This document shows positions 1 through 8,700 of a stretch of DNA of 11,847 bases, in pieces. The stretch is from Niastella sp. GTDB taxonomy: Bacteria; Bacteroidota; Bacteroidia; Chitinophagales; Chitinophagaceae. Location: positions 1 through 11,847 of the forward strand of contig JAJKIL010000399.1 of assembly GCA_021154515.1 (NCBI GenBank), read 5' to 3'. Position numbers and translations under genes: made by a program. Each line of letters begins with the position of its first letter. Position 1 is the stretch's first letter. A model generated the notes under the pieces. That model saw only the letters and a list, made by a program, of their open reading frames with translations. It had not been told where the DNA came from and ran no database searches.

Positions 1-1011
1 AAATATTTCAGGCTTTATAAAGATATTTCTGATAGCATTTTTAATGAATCAATGTTAAAAAAGACGGGGGAACTGGAAGCCAGGTTCGAATTTGAGAAAA
101 AAGAAACCCGGTTAAAGGAAGACCAGGAAAAGAATGACGCACTGCACAAGCATATCGTTCAAAATAAAGAGTTGCAAATTTCAATTGCAACCCTGGTGAT
201 CCTTTTCTTAAGTGTGCTGATCTTTTTGCTGTTCCGTAGCAGGGCGGCCAAGCATAAAACCAACCAGTTACTGGAAACAAAGAATGCCGAAATAGAACGC
301 CAGGCCGTACAGTTGCTTTTAAACAACCAGGAAAAAGATAAACTGTTCTCTATTATTTCCCACGATCTGAAAGCGCCCTTATTTGCTTTAAAATATATGC
401 TGGATATCCTGAAGGATCGTTCTATACCGGGAGAGGATCTGCTGGCAATTATAAATGAGTTCAGGCGGGATATTAATTATTCTGCTCAACTAACCAGCAA
501 CCTGCTTTCATGGGCGAGCAGCCAGCTCGATGGCAGAATAATTATCCCTGATATGCTGCCTGTACAGGAGCTGGTGAGTGAAACCATAGCGCCTTTTATC
601 AAAACGGCATTTGACAAAAAGATTGAATTGAAAAATAATGTGCCCCATTCTTTAAAGGTATGGGCCGATCAGAATATGGTGCAGGTACTTATTCGTAACC
701 TGATCAATAATGCCATCAAATTCTGCAACCCCGGTGATGTTATCACTATTGAAGGCAAGACGATAGATGGTATCGTTGAAATATGTGTAGCAGATACCGG
801 CATAGGAATAGCGAAAGAAGTGCTGACAAAAATTAACCGGAAAGAAAGTGTCACTACATTCGGAACAGCTAACGAAAAGGGAGTTGGCCTGGGCATGCTG
901 CTATGCCATGAATTTGCCGAAGCGAACAGAGGTATCTTCAGGGTTGAAAGTGAACCGGGAAAAGGAAGTCGTTTCTATTTCACGCTACCTTCTATACCTG
1001 ATCCGCAGTAG
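1..1011 (+). CDS. Membrane sensor histidine kinase, 5' truncated by window edge
   Basis: The frame is open from base 1, so the N-terminus lies outside the window; an ATG at 52 is internal rather than the real start. The visible 336 residues begin with a charged coiled-coil-like segment, then one transmembrane helix (about 58-80), a short linker, and a HisKA domain with the H-box ISHDLKAP. The phospho-accepting His is residue 121 (codon 361-363). The HATPase domain follows, with an N-box (RNLINNAIKF, about 232-241), a G1 box DTGIGI (265-270) and a G2 box GVGLGM (294-299), so the kinase core is intact. The layout (sensor region, helix, kinase) resembles the TPR-containing hybrid-less kinases common in Bacteroidota, but the sensor part is not visible and TPRs are only inferred. 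It should autophosphorylate at the inner membrane and pass phosphate to a response regulator. The convergent CheY-like gene next door is one possible partner. The frame ends in three consecutive TAG codons. Confidence 0.9.
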   Translation, partial: KYFRLYKDISDSIFNESMLKKTGELEARFEFEKKETRLKEDQEKNDALHKHIVQNKELQISIATLVILFLSVLIFLLFRSRAAKHKTNQLLETKNAEIERQAVQLLLNNQEKDKLFSIISHDLKAPLFALKYMLDILKDRSIPGEDLLAIINEFRRDINYSAQLTSNLLSWASSQLDGRIIIPDMLPVQELVSETIAPFIKTAFDKKIELKNNVPHSLKVWADQNMVQVLIRNLINNAIKFCNPGDVITIEGKTIDGIVEICVADTGIGIAKEVLTKINRKESVTTFGTANEKGVGLGMLLCHEFAEANRGIFRVESEPGKGSRFYFTLPSIPDPQ

Positions 1012-1030
1012 TAGTAGGCGAATTGATATA

Positions 1031-1057
1031 TTTAATTGACAACTTTTAATTGACAAC
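1031..1057. repeat. 13-bp direct repeat, two copies
   Basis: TTTAATTGACAAC occurs at 1031-1043 and again at 1045-1057, separated by a single T. It lies in the 76-bp gap between the convergent kinase and response regulator genes. It may be a local slippage duplication; no function can be assigned. Confidence 0.85.
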
Positions 1058-1078
1058 CTTAGTCAAACAATCGCAACT

Positions 1079-1115
1079 ATCAGTGATTTAACTGATCTGT
1101 ATTATTTTTTCTTTC
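1079..1115 (+). terminator. Possible terminator of the truncated kinase gene
   Basis: ATCAGT (1079-1084) and ACTGAT (1091-1096) form a perfect 6-bp stem with a 6-nt loop. A T-rich tract (TATTATTTTTT) follows on the plus strand a few bases downstream. The hairpin overlaps the stop codon of the convergent response regulator gene. The stem is AT-rich and the T tract is not immediately adjacent, so the call is weak. Confidence 0.35.
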
Positions 1116-1528
1116 AATATTTTTTCATCCTTCCACCAGGTATTATTCAGCAAATAAGAAAGCGTTTGCACGATGTCTTTATACCTGTTTGGCTTCGTAA
1201 GAAAAAATACAGGCGCGAACTTTTGAAAACTTTCAAAGCTGTCAATCATCTGGGTGGTAGTATATATAATTACCGGGATGTTCCTGAGCGATGCGCACTT
1301 GCGTAACTGGTTAAGGCATTGCATGCCATTCATGCATGGCATATTCAAATCAAGAAATATAAGACCTGGCAAGGTTATATCTGATCGTTGCAATAGTTCT
1401 AATGCTTCTTTTCCATTGCTCGCTGAGATCAAAATACAGGAAGGGCATACCTCTGTCAGCGCTTCGGAAAAAAGCATCCTGTCGTCATCATCGTCGTCAA
1501 TAATCATCACAGAATGAATTAGTTGCAT
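1088..1528 (-). CDS. Single-domain CheY-like response regulator
   Basis: This 146-residue protein is essentially one receiver domain. The acidic pocket is a run of six Asp (D11-D16) at the end of beta-1. The likely phospho-acceptor is D60 in FLDLNMP. The switch Thr lies in YTTT (90-92) and the conserved Lys is K112 in LTKP. There is no DNA-binding or other output domain, so it acts by protein contact or as a phosphorelay intermediate. The C-terminal 20 or so residues are Lys-rich and extend a little past a minimal receiver. The ATG at 1526-1528 is chosen because it gives the usual short lead into beta-1; a second Met at residue 8 is possible. No Shine-Dalgarno sequence is visible. It is divergent from the CheB-CheR fusion kinase (102 bp between starts) and convergent with the truncated kinase, so either could be its phosphate donor; partnership is inferred from position only. 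Confidence 0.93.
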   Translation of the reverse strand: MQLIHSVMIIDDDDDDRMLFSEALTEVCPSCILISASNGKEALELLQRSDITLPGLIFLDLNMPCMNGMQCLNQLRKCASLRNIPVIIYTTTQMIDSFESFQKFAPVFFLTKPNRYKDIVQTLSYLLNNTWWKDEKILKEKIIQIS

Positions 1529-1542
1529 AGTGGGGGAGGAGT

Positions 1543-1572
1543 GTAAGGTACTGATTTTAGAAGACCACTCAA
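1543..1572 (-). promoter_or_regulatory. Weak candidate Bacteroidota-type promoter for the response regulator
   Basis: On the minus strand a TTG (1570-1572) is followed after 19 bp by TACCTTAC (1543-1550). This matches four of the six fixed positions of the phylum's TAnnTTTG -7 element. It would start transcription just upstream of the ATG at 1528. The same intergenic space must also drive the plus-strand fusion kinase, for which I see no convincing consensus. Confidence 0.22.
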
Positions 1573-1630
1573 TTTTTCGCTACCTTCAATTACCTTTCTC
1601 CTTATTTTTTCTATATACAACCATTTGATC

Positions 1631-4600
1631 ATGAGCAAAGTAGGTGCAGTAAAGAAAAAGATAAAAGTCCGAAGCAAACCTTTTCCCATTGTTGCTATCG
1701 GTGCTTCCGCGGGCGGACTGGAGGCTGTTACCGAATTATTGAAAAATTTGTCACCAGATACAGGAATGGCATTTGTGTATATTCAGCATCTTGATCCAAC
1801 ACATGACAGCCTACTTCCAACAATATTAGGAAGGTCGACAAAAATGAAAGTGCTGGAGGCGCGGCACCTGTTGCCCATCCAGCAGAATTACGTATATGTG
1901 ATCCCACCCAATAAGGACCTGTCCATAATTGACGGTGTACTACGGTTAAATCCACGTGCGCCAAGACCTTCTGTTCACATGCCTATTGATAAATTTTTCT
2001 ATTCTCTGGCAGAAAAGCAAAAAGAAGGAGCAATAGGAATTATTCTTTCAGGCAATCAGCACGATGGAACTTTTGGACTTAAATCTATCAAACTTGCCGG
2101 TGGCCTCACTTTTGCGCAGAACGATACGGCCAAATTTCAAAGTATGCCCAAATCGGCTATTGCGGAAGGGGTAGTTGACATGGTGCTCCCGCCGGAAGAA
2201 ATTGCCAGGGAACTTGTAAGAATAAGCCATCATCCGGCTATCATGGTTGATGAAGAAAAAGAAAGGGAGGAAGATAAGATCAGTGATACCGATAAGGATC
2301 TGGTCAGTATTATCCAGATAATAAAAAAAGCGACCGGGGTTGATTTTTCTCATTATAAAATGAATACGATTAAGCGGCGCATTATTCGACGGATGCTGCT
2401 TTATAAATTGAATTCCCTGGAAGATTATTACAAATACCTCAAACAACATACCGCTGAAATAAATATTTTATACCAGGATATGCTCATTAATGTCACCTGT
2501 TTTTTTCGTGACGCTGACTTAATGGAGTATTTAAAGAAATCGGTTCTACCCAAAATTATTAAGATAAAACAAATAAACGAACCGTTACGCATTTGGGTAC
2601 CCGCATGCGCAACGGGCGAAGAAGCTTATTCCCTTGCTATAACTATAATAGAGGCGCTTGGGGATAAAGCGCCAAACATCCCGGTTCAGATTTTTGCTAC
2701 AGACCTTAGCGAACTTGTGATATCGAAGGCACGACTGGGCCTTTATTCTGTTAACGACCTGGAAAATGTTTCACAGGAACGAATTGACCGTTATTTTGAA
2801 AAAATTGACAGCAGCTACAGGGTTGTAAAAACCATAAGGGATATATGCGTATTCGCTGCTCACAATATTTTTAAAGACCCGCCTTTTTCAAGGATCGATC
2901 TCATTAGCTGCTGCAACATGATGATCTATCTTGATACCTTTTTGCAAAAAAAGGCACTCTCTATTTTCCATTACTGTTTACGCGATACCGGCTATTTGGT
3001 TTTGGGCAAGTCTGAAACTGTTAGCGCTGCCGGGGAATTATTCTTACAGGTAGAAAAAAAGTATAAATTATTTACCAAGAAGAAAGATAAGGCTACCAAT
3101 GTGGTTTTTGATATGAATTATCGGATGCCAGGCGGTGAAAATTTTTTGCCGAAAACAAATAGCATAAAGCCTTTTCAGAAGGCGATGAACCATACCGCAA
3201 CGCTGGAAAATACGATAGATGATATTTTGTTGCGTCATTTTGTGCCTGCCAGCGTGGTTATAAATCACCATTTAGAGATCCTTCACTTCCGCGGGTCAAC
3301 TAGCCTGTTCTTAGAGCCGCCTAACGGTAAAGCAAGTTTGAATTTGCTAAAGATGGCCCGCACAGGCCTCATTTTTGAATTGCGCAATACCATACATAAG
3401 GTTAGCAGATCGGGAGAAAGAATGAAAAGGGCAGGCCTGGAAATAAAAGTGAAAAATGTAATTCACCAGGTTTCCATAGAAGTGTTCCCCTTACCTTCTG
3501 AGGACGAAGAAAGACTTTTTCTGGTAGTTTTTGAGGAGACACCTGCCGCGGCCCCCTCTGCGGCATCTTCCAAAACAAAAGATAATATGGTATTGAAGCT
3601 TCAGGAAGAACTGTCATCGGCAAAAGACGACATGCGTACCATGATAGAAGAACAGGAAGCCACCGTAGAGGAATTACAATCAGCTAATGAAGAAATTATT
3701 TCCAGTAATGAAGAATTGCAAAGCATCAATGAAGAAATGGAGACGTCTAAGGAAGAACTGGAATCTTCCAATGAAGAACTGATGACCATTAACCACGAAT
3801 TGCAGGTGCGGAATGATCAACTGGCTGAATCGTATGAATATGCGGAAGTGGTTTTTCAAACCATTCAGGAAGCTGTACTCGTATTGGACAGGGAATTCCG
3901 GGTAAAGAAAGCCAATAAAATATTCTATGAACTGTTCAGGTCAACCGAGGAGGAAACGGAAAAAATGTTGTTATTCGAGTTGGGGAACCGGCAATGGAAT
4001 ATTTTAAAGCTCAGGGAATTGCTCGAAAACGTTATTGGCGGTAATTCAAATTTCAACCGTTTTGAAATGAAGCATGTGTTTCCGGTGATCGGTGAAAAAA
4101 TAATGATCCTGAAAGCAAGCAGGGTAAACCAAAGAATACAGCGCGAACAATTGATCATTCTTTCCATACTGGACGTAACAGAGCACAGGCTGGCGGAAAA
4201 AATAATTTCTGATCGTGAAGCGTGGTTCCGAAACACCGCCAACAATGTTCCGGTGAAGCTTTGGGTTTCGGGTCCCGATAAGTTTTTCACTTTTTTTAAT
4301 GATACCTGGCTCAATTATACCGGGCGCACTTTTGAACAGGAAAAAGGTTTTGGGTTTACTTCAGGCATTCATAAAGAGGATGTTGCCCGGTATTTGGAAG
4401 CGTATAACAGTAATTTTGAAGTTAAAAGCCCTTTCCAGGTTGAGTACAGATTAAAGCGGTCAGATGGCGAGTACCGTTGGATGCTGGATATAGGAAAGCC
4501 CACCTATTCACCTGAGGGATTGTTTTTAGGGTATGTGGGCTCCTGTACGGAAATTCATGATAAAAAACTGACGATCGATGAAATGGAAAACATGGTATTG

Positions 4601-5365
4601 CAACGAACAAAAGAGTTACAGGAAGCAATAAAGGACCTGGAATATACCAATACGGAATTAAATCAGTATGCATATGTTGCCAGTCATGACCTGCAGGAAC
4701 CATTAAGAAAGATCATCACTTTTTCCGACAGGCTTGCAGAACGGAATAGCGATCTGTTAAAGGAGGATAAGTCTTATCTGAATAAAATAATAACGTCTGC
4801 AGATCGTATGCGGAAGTTAATAAACGACCTGCTTAATTTTTCCAGAATGTCAAGGTTAAGCAGTGAATTTGTGTCAACTGACCTTAATCTGCTTTTAAAA
4901 GATGTATTAAAAGACCTGGATCTGGCTATTGAGGAAAAAAAAGCAACGATCCTTGTGGAGAAGCTGCCGGTGATAAAAGGAATTCCTTTGCAATTACATC
5001 AGTTGTTTTATAACCTTATGAGCAATGCCCTTAAATTTTCCAAAGATGAAGAACCGGCGAAAGTTGTCATCAGCGCAAGGAAATTAAAACCGGAAGAATT
5101 ATTAAAATTTACTTCACTTGACCAGAGCAGATCTTATTATGAAATTGTTTTTAAAGACAATGGCATAGGTTTTCAATCCGAATTTGCCGACCAGATATTT
5201 ACCATTTTTCAGCGATTGAATGAAAGCCCCAAATATACAGGAGCGGGCATTGGCCTTGCCCTTTGCAAAAAAATAGTAATGAATCACAGAGGTTTAATTT
5301 TTGCAGAATCAAAACCGGGCAGGGGATCGGCTTTTTACCTTATTTTACCGTTTGAAAAGCAATAA
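1631..5365 (+). CDS. CheB-CheR-PAS-histidine kinase fusion protein
   Basis: This is a 1244-residue multidomain signalling protein with no signal peptide or transmembrane helix, so it is probably cytoplasmic. The order is a CheB methylesterase (about 18-200) with an intact triad S26 (GASAGG), H53 (IQH) and D145 (HDGT), then a CheR methyltransferase (about 220-485) with VTCFFRD and the SAM-binding motif VPACATGEEAYSLAI (323-337). A PAS-like domain (about 530-636) comes next, then a seven-heptad coiled coil (681-729), PAS (about 735-850) and PAS-PAC (about 862-980). The HisKA domain has its H-box at VASHDLQEP (H1019). The HATPase has an N-box (FYNLMSNALKF), G1 DNGIGF (1176-1181) and G2 GAGIGLAL (1204-1211). 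There is no receiver domain at either end. The ATG at 1631 is preferred over an in-frame TTG six bases upstream. No Shine-Dalgarno sequence is visible. The Arg of the usual CheR 'CRN' motif is Cys here (C428). With no receptor, CheA or CheW nearby, its methylation target is unknown. The divergent single-domain regulator is a likely phosphate acceptor (inference). Confidence 0.95.
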   Translation: MSKVGAVKKKIKVRSKPFPIVAIGASAGGLEAVTELLKNLSPDTGMAFVYIQHLDPTHDSLLPTILGRSTKMKVLEARHLLPIQQNYVYVIPPNKDLSIIDGVLRLNPRAPRPSVHMPIDKFFYSLAEKQKEGAIGIILSGNQHDGTFGLKSIKLAGGLTFAQNDTAKFQSMPKSAIAEGVVDMVLPPEEIARELVRISHHPAIMVDEEKEREEDKISDTDKDLVSIIQIIKKATGVDFSHYKMNTIKRRIIRRMLLYKLNSLEDYYKYLKQHTAEINILYQDMLINVTCFFRDADLMEYLKKSVLPKIIKIKQINEPLRIWVPACATGEEAYSLAITIIEALGDKAPNIPVQIFATDLSELVISKARLGLYSVNDLENVSQERIDRYFEKIDSSYRVVKTIRDICVFAAHNIFKDPPFSRIDLISCCNMMIYLDTFLQKKALSIFHYCLRDTGYLVLGKSETVSAAGELFLQVEKKYKLFTKKKDKATNVVFDMNYRMPGGENFLPKTNSIKPFQKAMNHTATLENTIDDILLRHFVPASVVINHHLEILHFRGSTSLFLEPPNGKASLNLLKMARTGLIFELRNTIHKVSRSGERMKRAGLEIKVKNVIHQVSIEVFPLPSEDEERLFLVVFEETPAAAPSAASSKTKDNMVLKLQEELSSAKDDMRTMIEEQEATVEELQSANEEIISSNEELQSINEEMETSKEELESSNEELMTINHELQVRNDQLAESYEYAEVVFQTIQEAVLVLDREFRVKKANKIFYELFRSTEEETEKMLLFELGNRQWNILKLRELLENVIGGNSNFNRFEMKHVFPVIGEKIMILKASRVNQRIQREQLIILSILDVTEHRLAEKIISDREAWFRNTANNVPVKLWVSGPDKFFTFFNDTWLNYTGRTFEQEKGFGFTSGIHKEDVARYLEAYNSNFEVKSPFQVEYRLKRSDGEYRWMLDIGKPTYSPEGLFLGYVGSCTEIHDKKLTIDEMENMVLQRTKELQEAIKDLEYTNTELNQYAYVASHDLQEPLRKIITFSDRLAERNSDLLKEDKSYLNKIITSADRMRKLINDLLNFSRMSRLSSEFVSTDLNLLLKDVLKDLDLAIEEKKATILVEKLPVIKGIPLQLHQLFYNLMSNALKFSKDEEPAKVVISARKLKPEELLKFTSLDQSRSYYEIVFKDNGIGFQSEFADQIFTIFQRLNESPKYTGAGIGLALCKKIVMNHRGLIFAESKPGRGSAFYLILPFEKQ
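3671..3817 (+). repeat. Seven heptad coiled-coil repeat inside the fusion kinase
   Basis: Residues 681-729 are seven consecutive 7-residue units of the form E-[LIM]-x-x-x-[NK]-[EHD], for example ELQSANE, ELQSINE and ELESSNE. They form a long parallel coiled coil between the methyltransferase/PAS-like half and the PAS-kinase half. Helices of this type occur in the CheB-CheR fusion family and probably transmit signal or set dimer register. Confidence 0.85.
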
Positions 5366-5398
5366 TTCAAATGGCAATATTATCTATAGCGTGCATAA

Positions 5399-5424
5399 CC
5401 AGGCTATGAATAATAAAAGCCTGG
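5399..5424. terminator. Hairpin between convergent genes, possible weak terminator
   Basis: CCAGGCT (5399-5405) and AGCCTGG (5418-5424) form a perfect 7-bp stem with a 12-nt A/T-rich loop. It lies in the 95-bp gap between the fusion kinase stop and the stop of the minus-strand small gene. Neither strand has a clear T run after the stem, so intrinsic termination is uncertain. The position suits a shared barrier between convergent units. Confidence 0.35.
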
Positions 5425-5460
5425 GCGTGCTTCGGCATATCGGTGCCAGGAGGTTGGTGG

Positions 5461-5670
5461 TTAATGATGTGTTTGCGGATGCAATATTTTAAACAGCTCC
5501 TTTTGTAAATCTTCGTTTGACAATTCGTTTAATAACTGGGATTCAATTTCATACCATTTCTTTTTATTGCCTAATACCCCAATTACATAGGTGTGCCCGG
5601 CCGGCACTATTTCGCCGGTTTCGGGATGTTTTTTAGAAAGTGTTACCACTACATCTTTATATTTTGACAT
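5461..5670 (-). CDS. Small hypothetical protein, 69 residues
   Basis: I do not recognise a family. The protein is soluble-looking and charged, with no signal peptide or membrane helix. The first 40 residues look like a small beta-rich unit: VVVTLSKKHPETGEIVPAGHTYVIG is shown here only by its ends, VVVTLSKK (7-14) and TYVIGVLG (27-34). A Lys/Trp patch (KKKWYE) follows, then an acidic amphipathic helix (about 43-62), and the protein ends in HPQTHH. The composition and the natural ATG at 5668-5670 favour a real gene over a chance frame. It lies 53 bp downstream of the large PKD protein gene on the same strand, so it may be co-transcribed with it, although a candidate promoter sits in that gap. 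It converges on the fusion kinase gene. A helper role for the T9SS substrate upstream is possible, but nothing in the sequence shows it. Confidence 0.65.
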   Translation of the reverse strand: MSKYKDVVVTLSKKHPETGEIVPAGHTYVIGVLGNKKKWYEIESQLLNELSNEDLQKELFKILHPQTHH

Positions 5671-5683
5671 AATTGTAAGTTAA

Positions 5684-5716
5684 CTAAAATAGTTGGTAGT
5701 GTCCTCACTCTACAAA
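5684..5716 (-). promoter_or_regulatory. Candidate Bacteroidota-type promoter for the 69-residue gene
   Basis: On the minus strand TTTG (5713-5716) is followed after 21 bp by TATTTTAG (5684-5691). That is one mismatch from the TAnnTTTG -7 consensus, and spacing is within the usual range. It ends 13 bp before the ATG at 5670, which is close. If real, the small gene can be expressed independently of the PKD gene. Confidence 0.35.
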
Positions 5717-5723
5717 AAGGCAA

Positions 5724-8700
5724 TCAGCGAACCAGCAGTACCGTTCCTTTTAACACGATGGGTTTGCCTTCATTACAGGTTACTTCAGTGATGTATACAT
5801 AAGCGCCGGGATCGGCTGGCCTGCCATTGAAAGTGCCATCCCAGCCGGAACTGCGGTCACCTGGCAAAAAGTTCTCGCGTCTGAATACCAATTGGCCCCA
5901 GCGGTTAAAGATCCGGAAGCTTTTCACGAGCTGAATACCATAACCTTTTATGGAAAATACGTCGTTTTTCCCATCACCATTTGGGGTAAACGCATTGGGA
6001 ATATACACAGCGCCTTTGCCGCAGGCTACAAAAATGCGCACATCGTCTTCGGATGTACAACCATATTGCGTGGTCACGCGCAGGTGATACGCAATGTCTT
6101 TATCTGCTACCAATTGCGGTGCATTGCAGGTAGTGCAGGTTAGTCCGGCAGAAGGCGACCAGTTATAATTCACCACATCGGCACTCACCGCAGATGATAA
6201 GGTAATAACCTGTCCGGCATCTACCGTACGATCGGGCCCCAGGTCAACCACTGGCAGATCGGCCACGGTTACCAGCACAAAACCGGTATCGTTAGGACAG
6301 GTGTTGTGGCTATAGCCTACTATCTGGTAGCTGGTAGTTTGATCTGGCGAAGCCACCGTTGAAACTTTGTGCGGACTGTTCAATCCTGTCACCGGCGTCC
6401 ATTCCCATTGGTTGGTATTGCCACTGGCGTTCAGTCGGGTTTGATCACCCCGGCAGATCAACACATTATTGCTGTGCTGCAACCTTACTTTTTCATCCAC
6501 CACGATCCGCACACTGTCTTTTTGCACACAGCCAAAAGTATTTGTCACGGTAACATAATACAGCATTGCCTGCATGGCTGTAACAACGGGCGTGGCAGTG
6601 GTAGCATCCTGCAGGTTGGTGACCGGCTGCCAATTATACTGCGAACCGTCATTCGCCTGTAATGGCACCAGGCTTCCTATGCAAACCGTTGTATCTTTTG
6701 GCGAGGCGGCAGGTACCGGCAATGCATGAATGGTGATGGCGGCATCGGCGGTTACCTCGCAACCATATTTTGTGTTCACGGTAAACGCCAGATCATATAA
6801 GCCGGCATTGTTAAAATAATGGGAAGCGGTATCTGTATTGCTGATGGTGCTGCCATTCAGCTTCCAGGTATATTGAGTGACCAGGTCTTCGGAGTGTATG
6901 GTTGAACGAAAGTCGATGGACTGCTGCGCACATTTTTCAACATCGCCATTTATCTGCAGCACCGGTTTGGTAAAGATTGTAACAGGTGCTGCTGCCGTAA
7001 CATCGGCTGTGCAGCCAGTGGTGCTTGTGGCCAACACTTTAACGGGGTAAGAACCGGGGGTAGCATAGGTATGTATAGGGTTGGTATCGCCGCCGGTATT
7101 GGCATCCCCAAAATCCCAGGCGTAGGAAGCCATGCCGAAATAACCTTGCGAAAGATTGGTAAACGCGATGGTGCGGTCATCACCACAACGAATAGCGCGG
7201 TCGATGGTAAAATCCGCTACCAAAGAATCCACCGTAACCCTGGCCGGCAGCGAATCGATGCAGCCGGCGTTGGTGGTAACAACCAGCGCCAACTGGTGAA
7301 TGCCACCTGAAAGGGTGTAAGAAAGGTCGCGTGTTGCAGCAGTGGGCCGATCATCCACATACCATGCATACTGCGCAACAGGATCGGCGCTTGCGCTGTG
7401 GTTGTTATATACCCGCAAGGCAGGTGAGCAATACAGGCTGTCTGCCTGGAAGGCTGCAATGGGTTGCTGATGTACCTGCACGCCTTTGGGCAGGGTTAGC
7501 GTATCGGAACATCCGTAATAGCTGTTCACAATAAGTGTAATATCGTATTCACCATCCGTGTTATAGGTATATACAGGACTGGTTTGTGCCGATCCCTGTC
7601 CGTCACCAAACAACCATTTGTACGATACCGTTCCGAAGGCCGTGGCAGATTGATTGGTGAATTGCACCGCCCGGTCGTTGAAGCAACGCAACGGACGGTC
7701 AATGCTGAACGCAGCATGCGCTGAATCTACATGGATGGTGTCTGTTGCTTTTAAGGTAAACGGACAACCTTCCGGACTTGTGAGCACGATATTGGGTAAA
7801 AATTTCCCTGCCAGCGGATACACGTGGTTCACCGCAGAATCTATAAACGAAGACTGGACCGGTGTGCCATCGCCATAATCCCATGCATAGGTGCTGATAT
7901 TACTGCCGGTTACCCGTAAGGGCAAAGTATAAGGAGCGCAACCCGTAAAATTGCCTACCTGCAACTGCCCGATGGGGCCTTTGATATGAATGATCTTTGT
8001 AATGGAATCGATACACCCGCTTACCCCGGTAATGTGCAGCGTTACCGGATAATAACCGGGCACCGGGTAAATGTGGCGCGACGGATCTTTGTCTGTAGAG
8101 CCGGTGCCACCATCGCCAAAATCCCACACATAATTATTGGCATAGAGTGAGCTGTCTGCAAACAATACACCCACCGGTGCACAATTGCTTGTATCCCTGA
8201 CGGTAAGATCGGCTTTGGGTTTTACCAGCTTGATGTAAGCAGGCGTGGTCACACTATCCATACAGCCATTTTCATCCTTCACTACCAGCTTAATATTGTA
8301 TTGACCGGTTGTACTATAGGTGTGTGAGCCGTTATAGCTGGCAGTAGTAGCGCCATCGCCAAAATCCCACTGATAAGTAGCATTATAGGCAGATGATGAG
8401 TTGTACACAAACACGCTGGTGCTGCCGCATTTTAAAGTATCGTAGCTGTAAAAGCCAGCCGTGGGTCTATAGGCCTTAACATAATTGTTATAGGTAACCT
8501 GTGCTGTACAGCCGATGGCATCTTTTATGGTAAGCGATACCGGGTAAAAGCGCACATAACTGTTATTGGTGTAGGTGTGCGAAAGAGCGGTATCCTGAGT
8601 GGTAATATATGCCGGGGTACCATCGCCAAAATTCCAGTTCCATTCCACAATGGGTGTACTACCGTTCTGTTTGCTGGTATCTGTAAAATTTACAAGCAGG

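Noticed and set aside
1481..1498. GTC/ATC trinucleotide run as a microsatellite
   Set aside because: It encodes the Asp run of the receiver acidic pocket with mixed GAC/GAT codons, so coding constraint explains it.
1625..1630. TTG start for the CheB-CheR fusion two codons upstream
   Set aside because: An ATG follows immediately at 1631, and no ribosome binding site favours the TTG.
5301..5492. Plus-strand frame running past the fusion kinase stop
   Set aside because: Most of it overlaps the kinase in another frame and the rest overlaps the minus-strand small gene; no domain or signal supports it.
6440..6460. RGD tripeptide in an Ig-like module (residues 1502-1504), a possible integrin-type motif
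   Set aside because: It falls in the usual C-x-G position of this module family, so it is most simply a chance variant.
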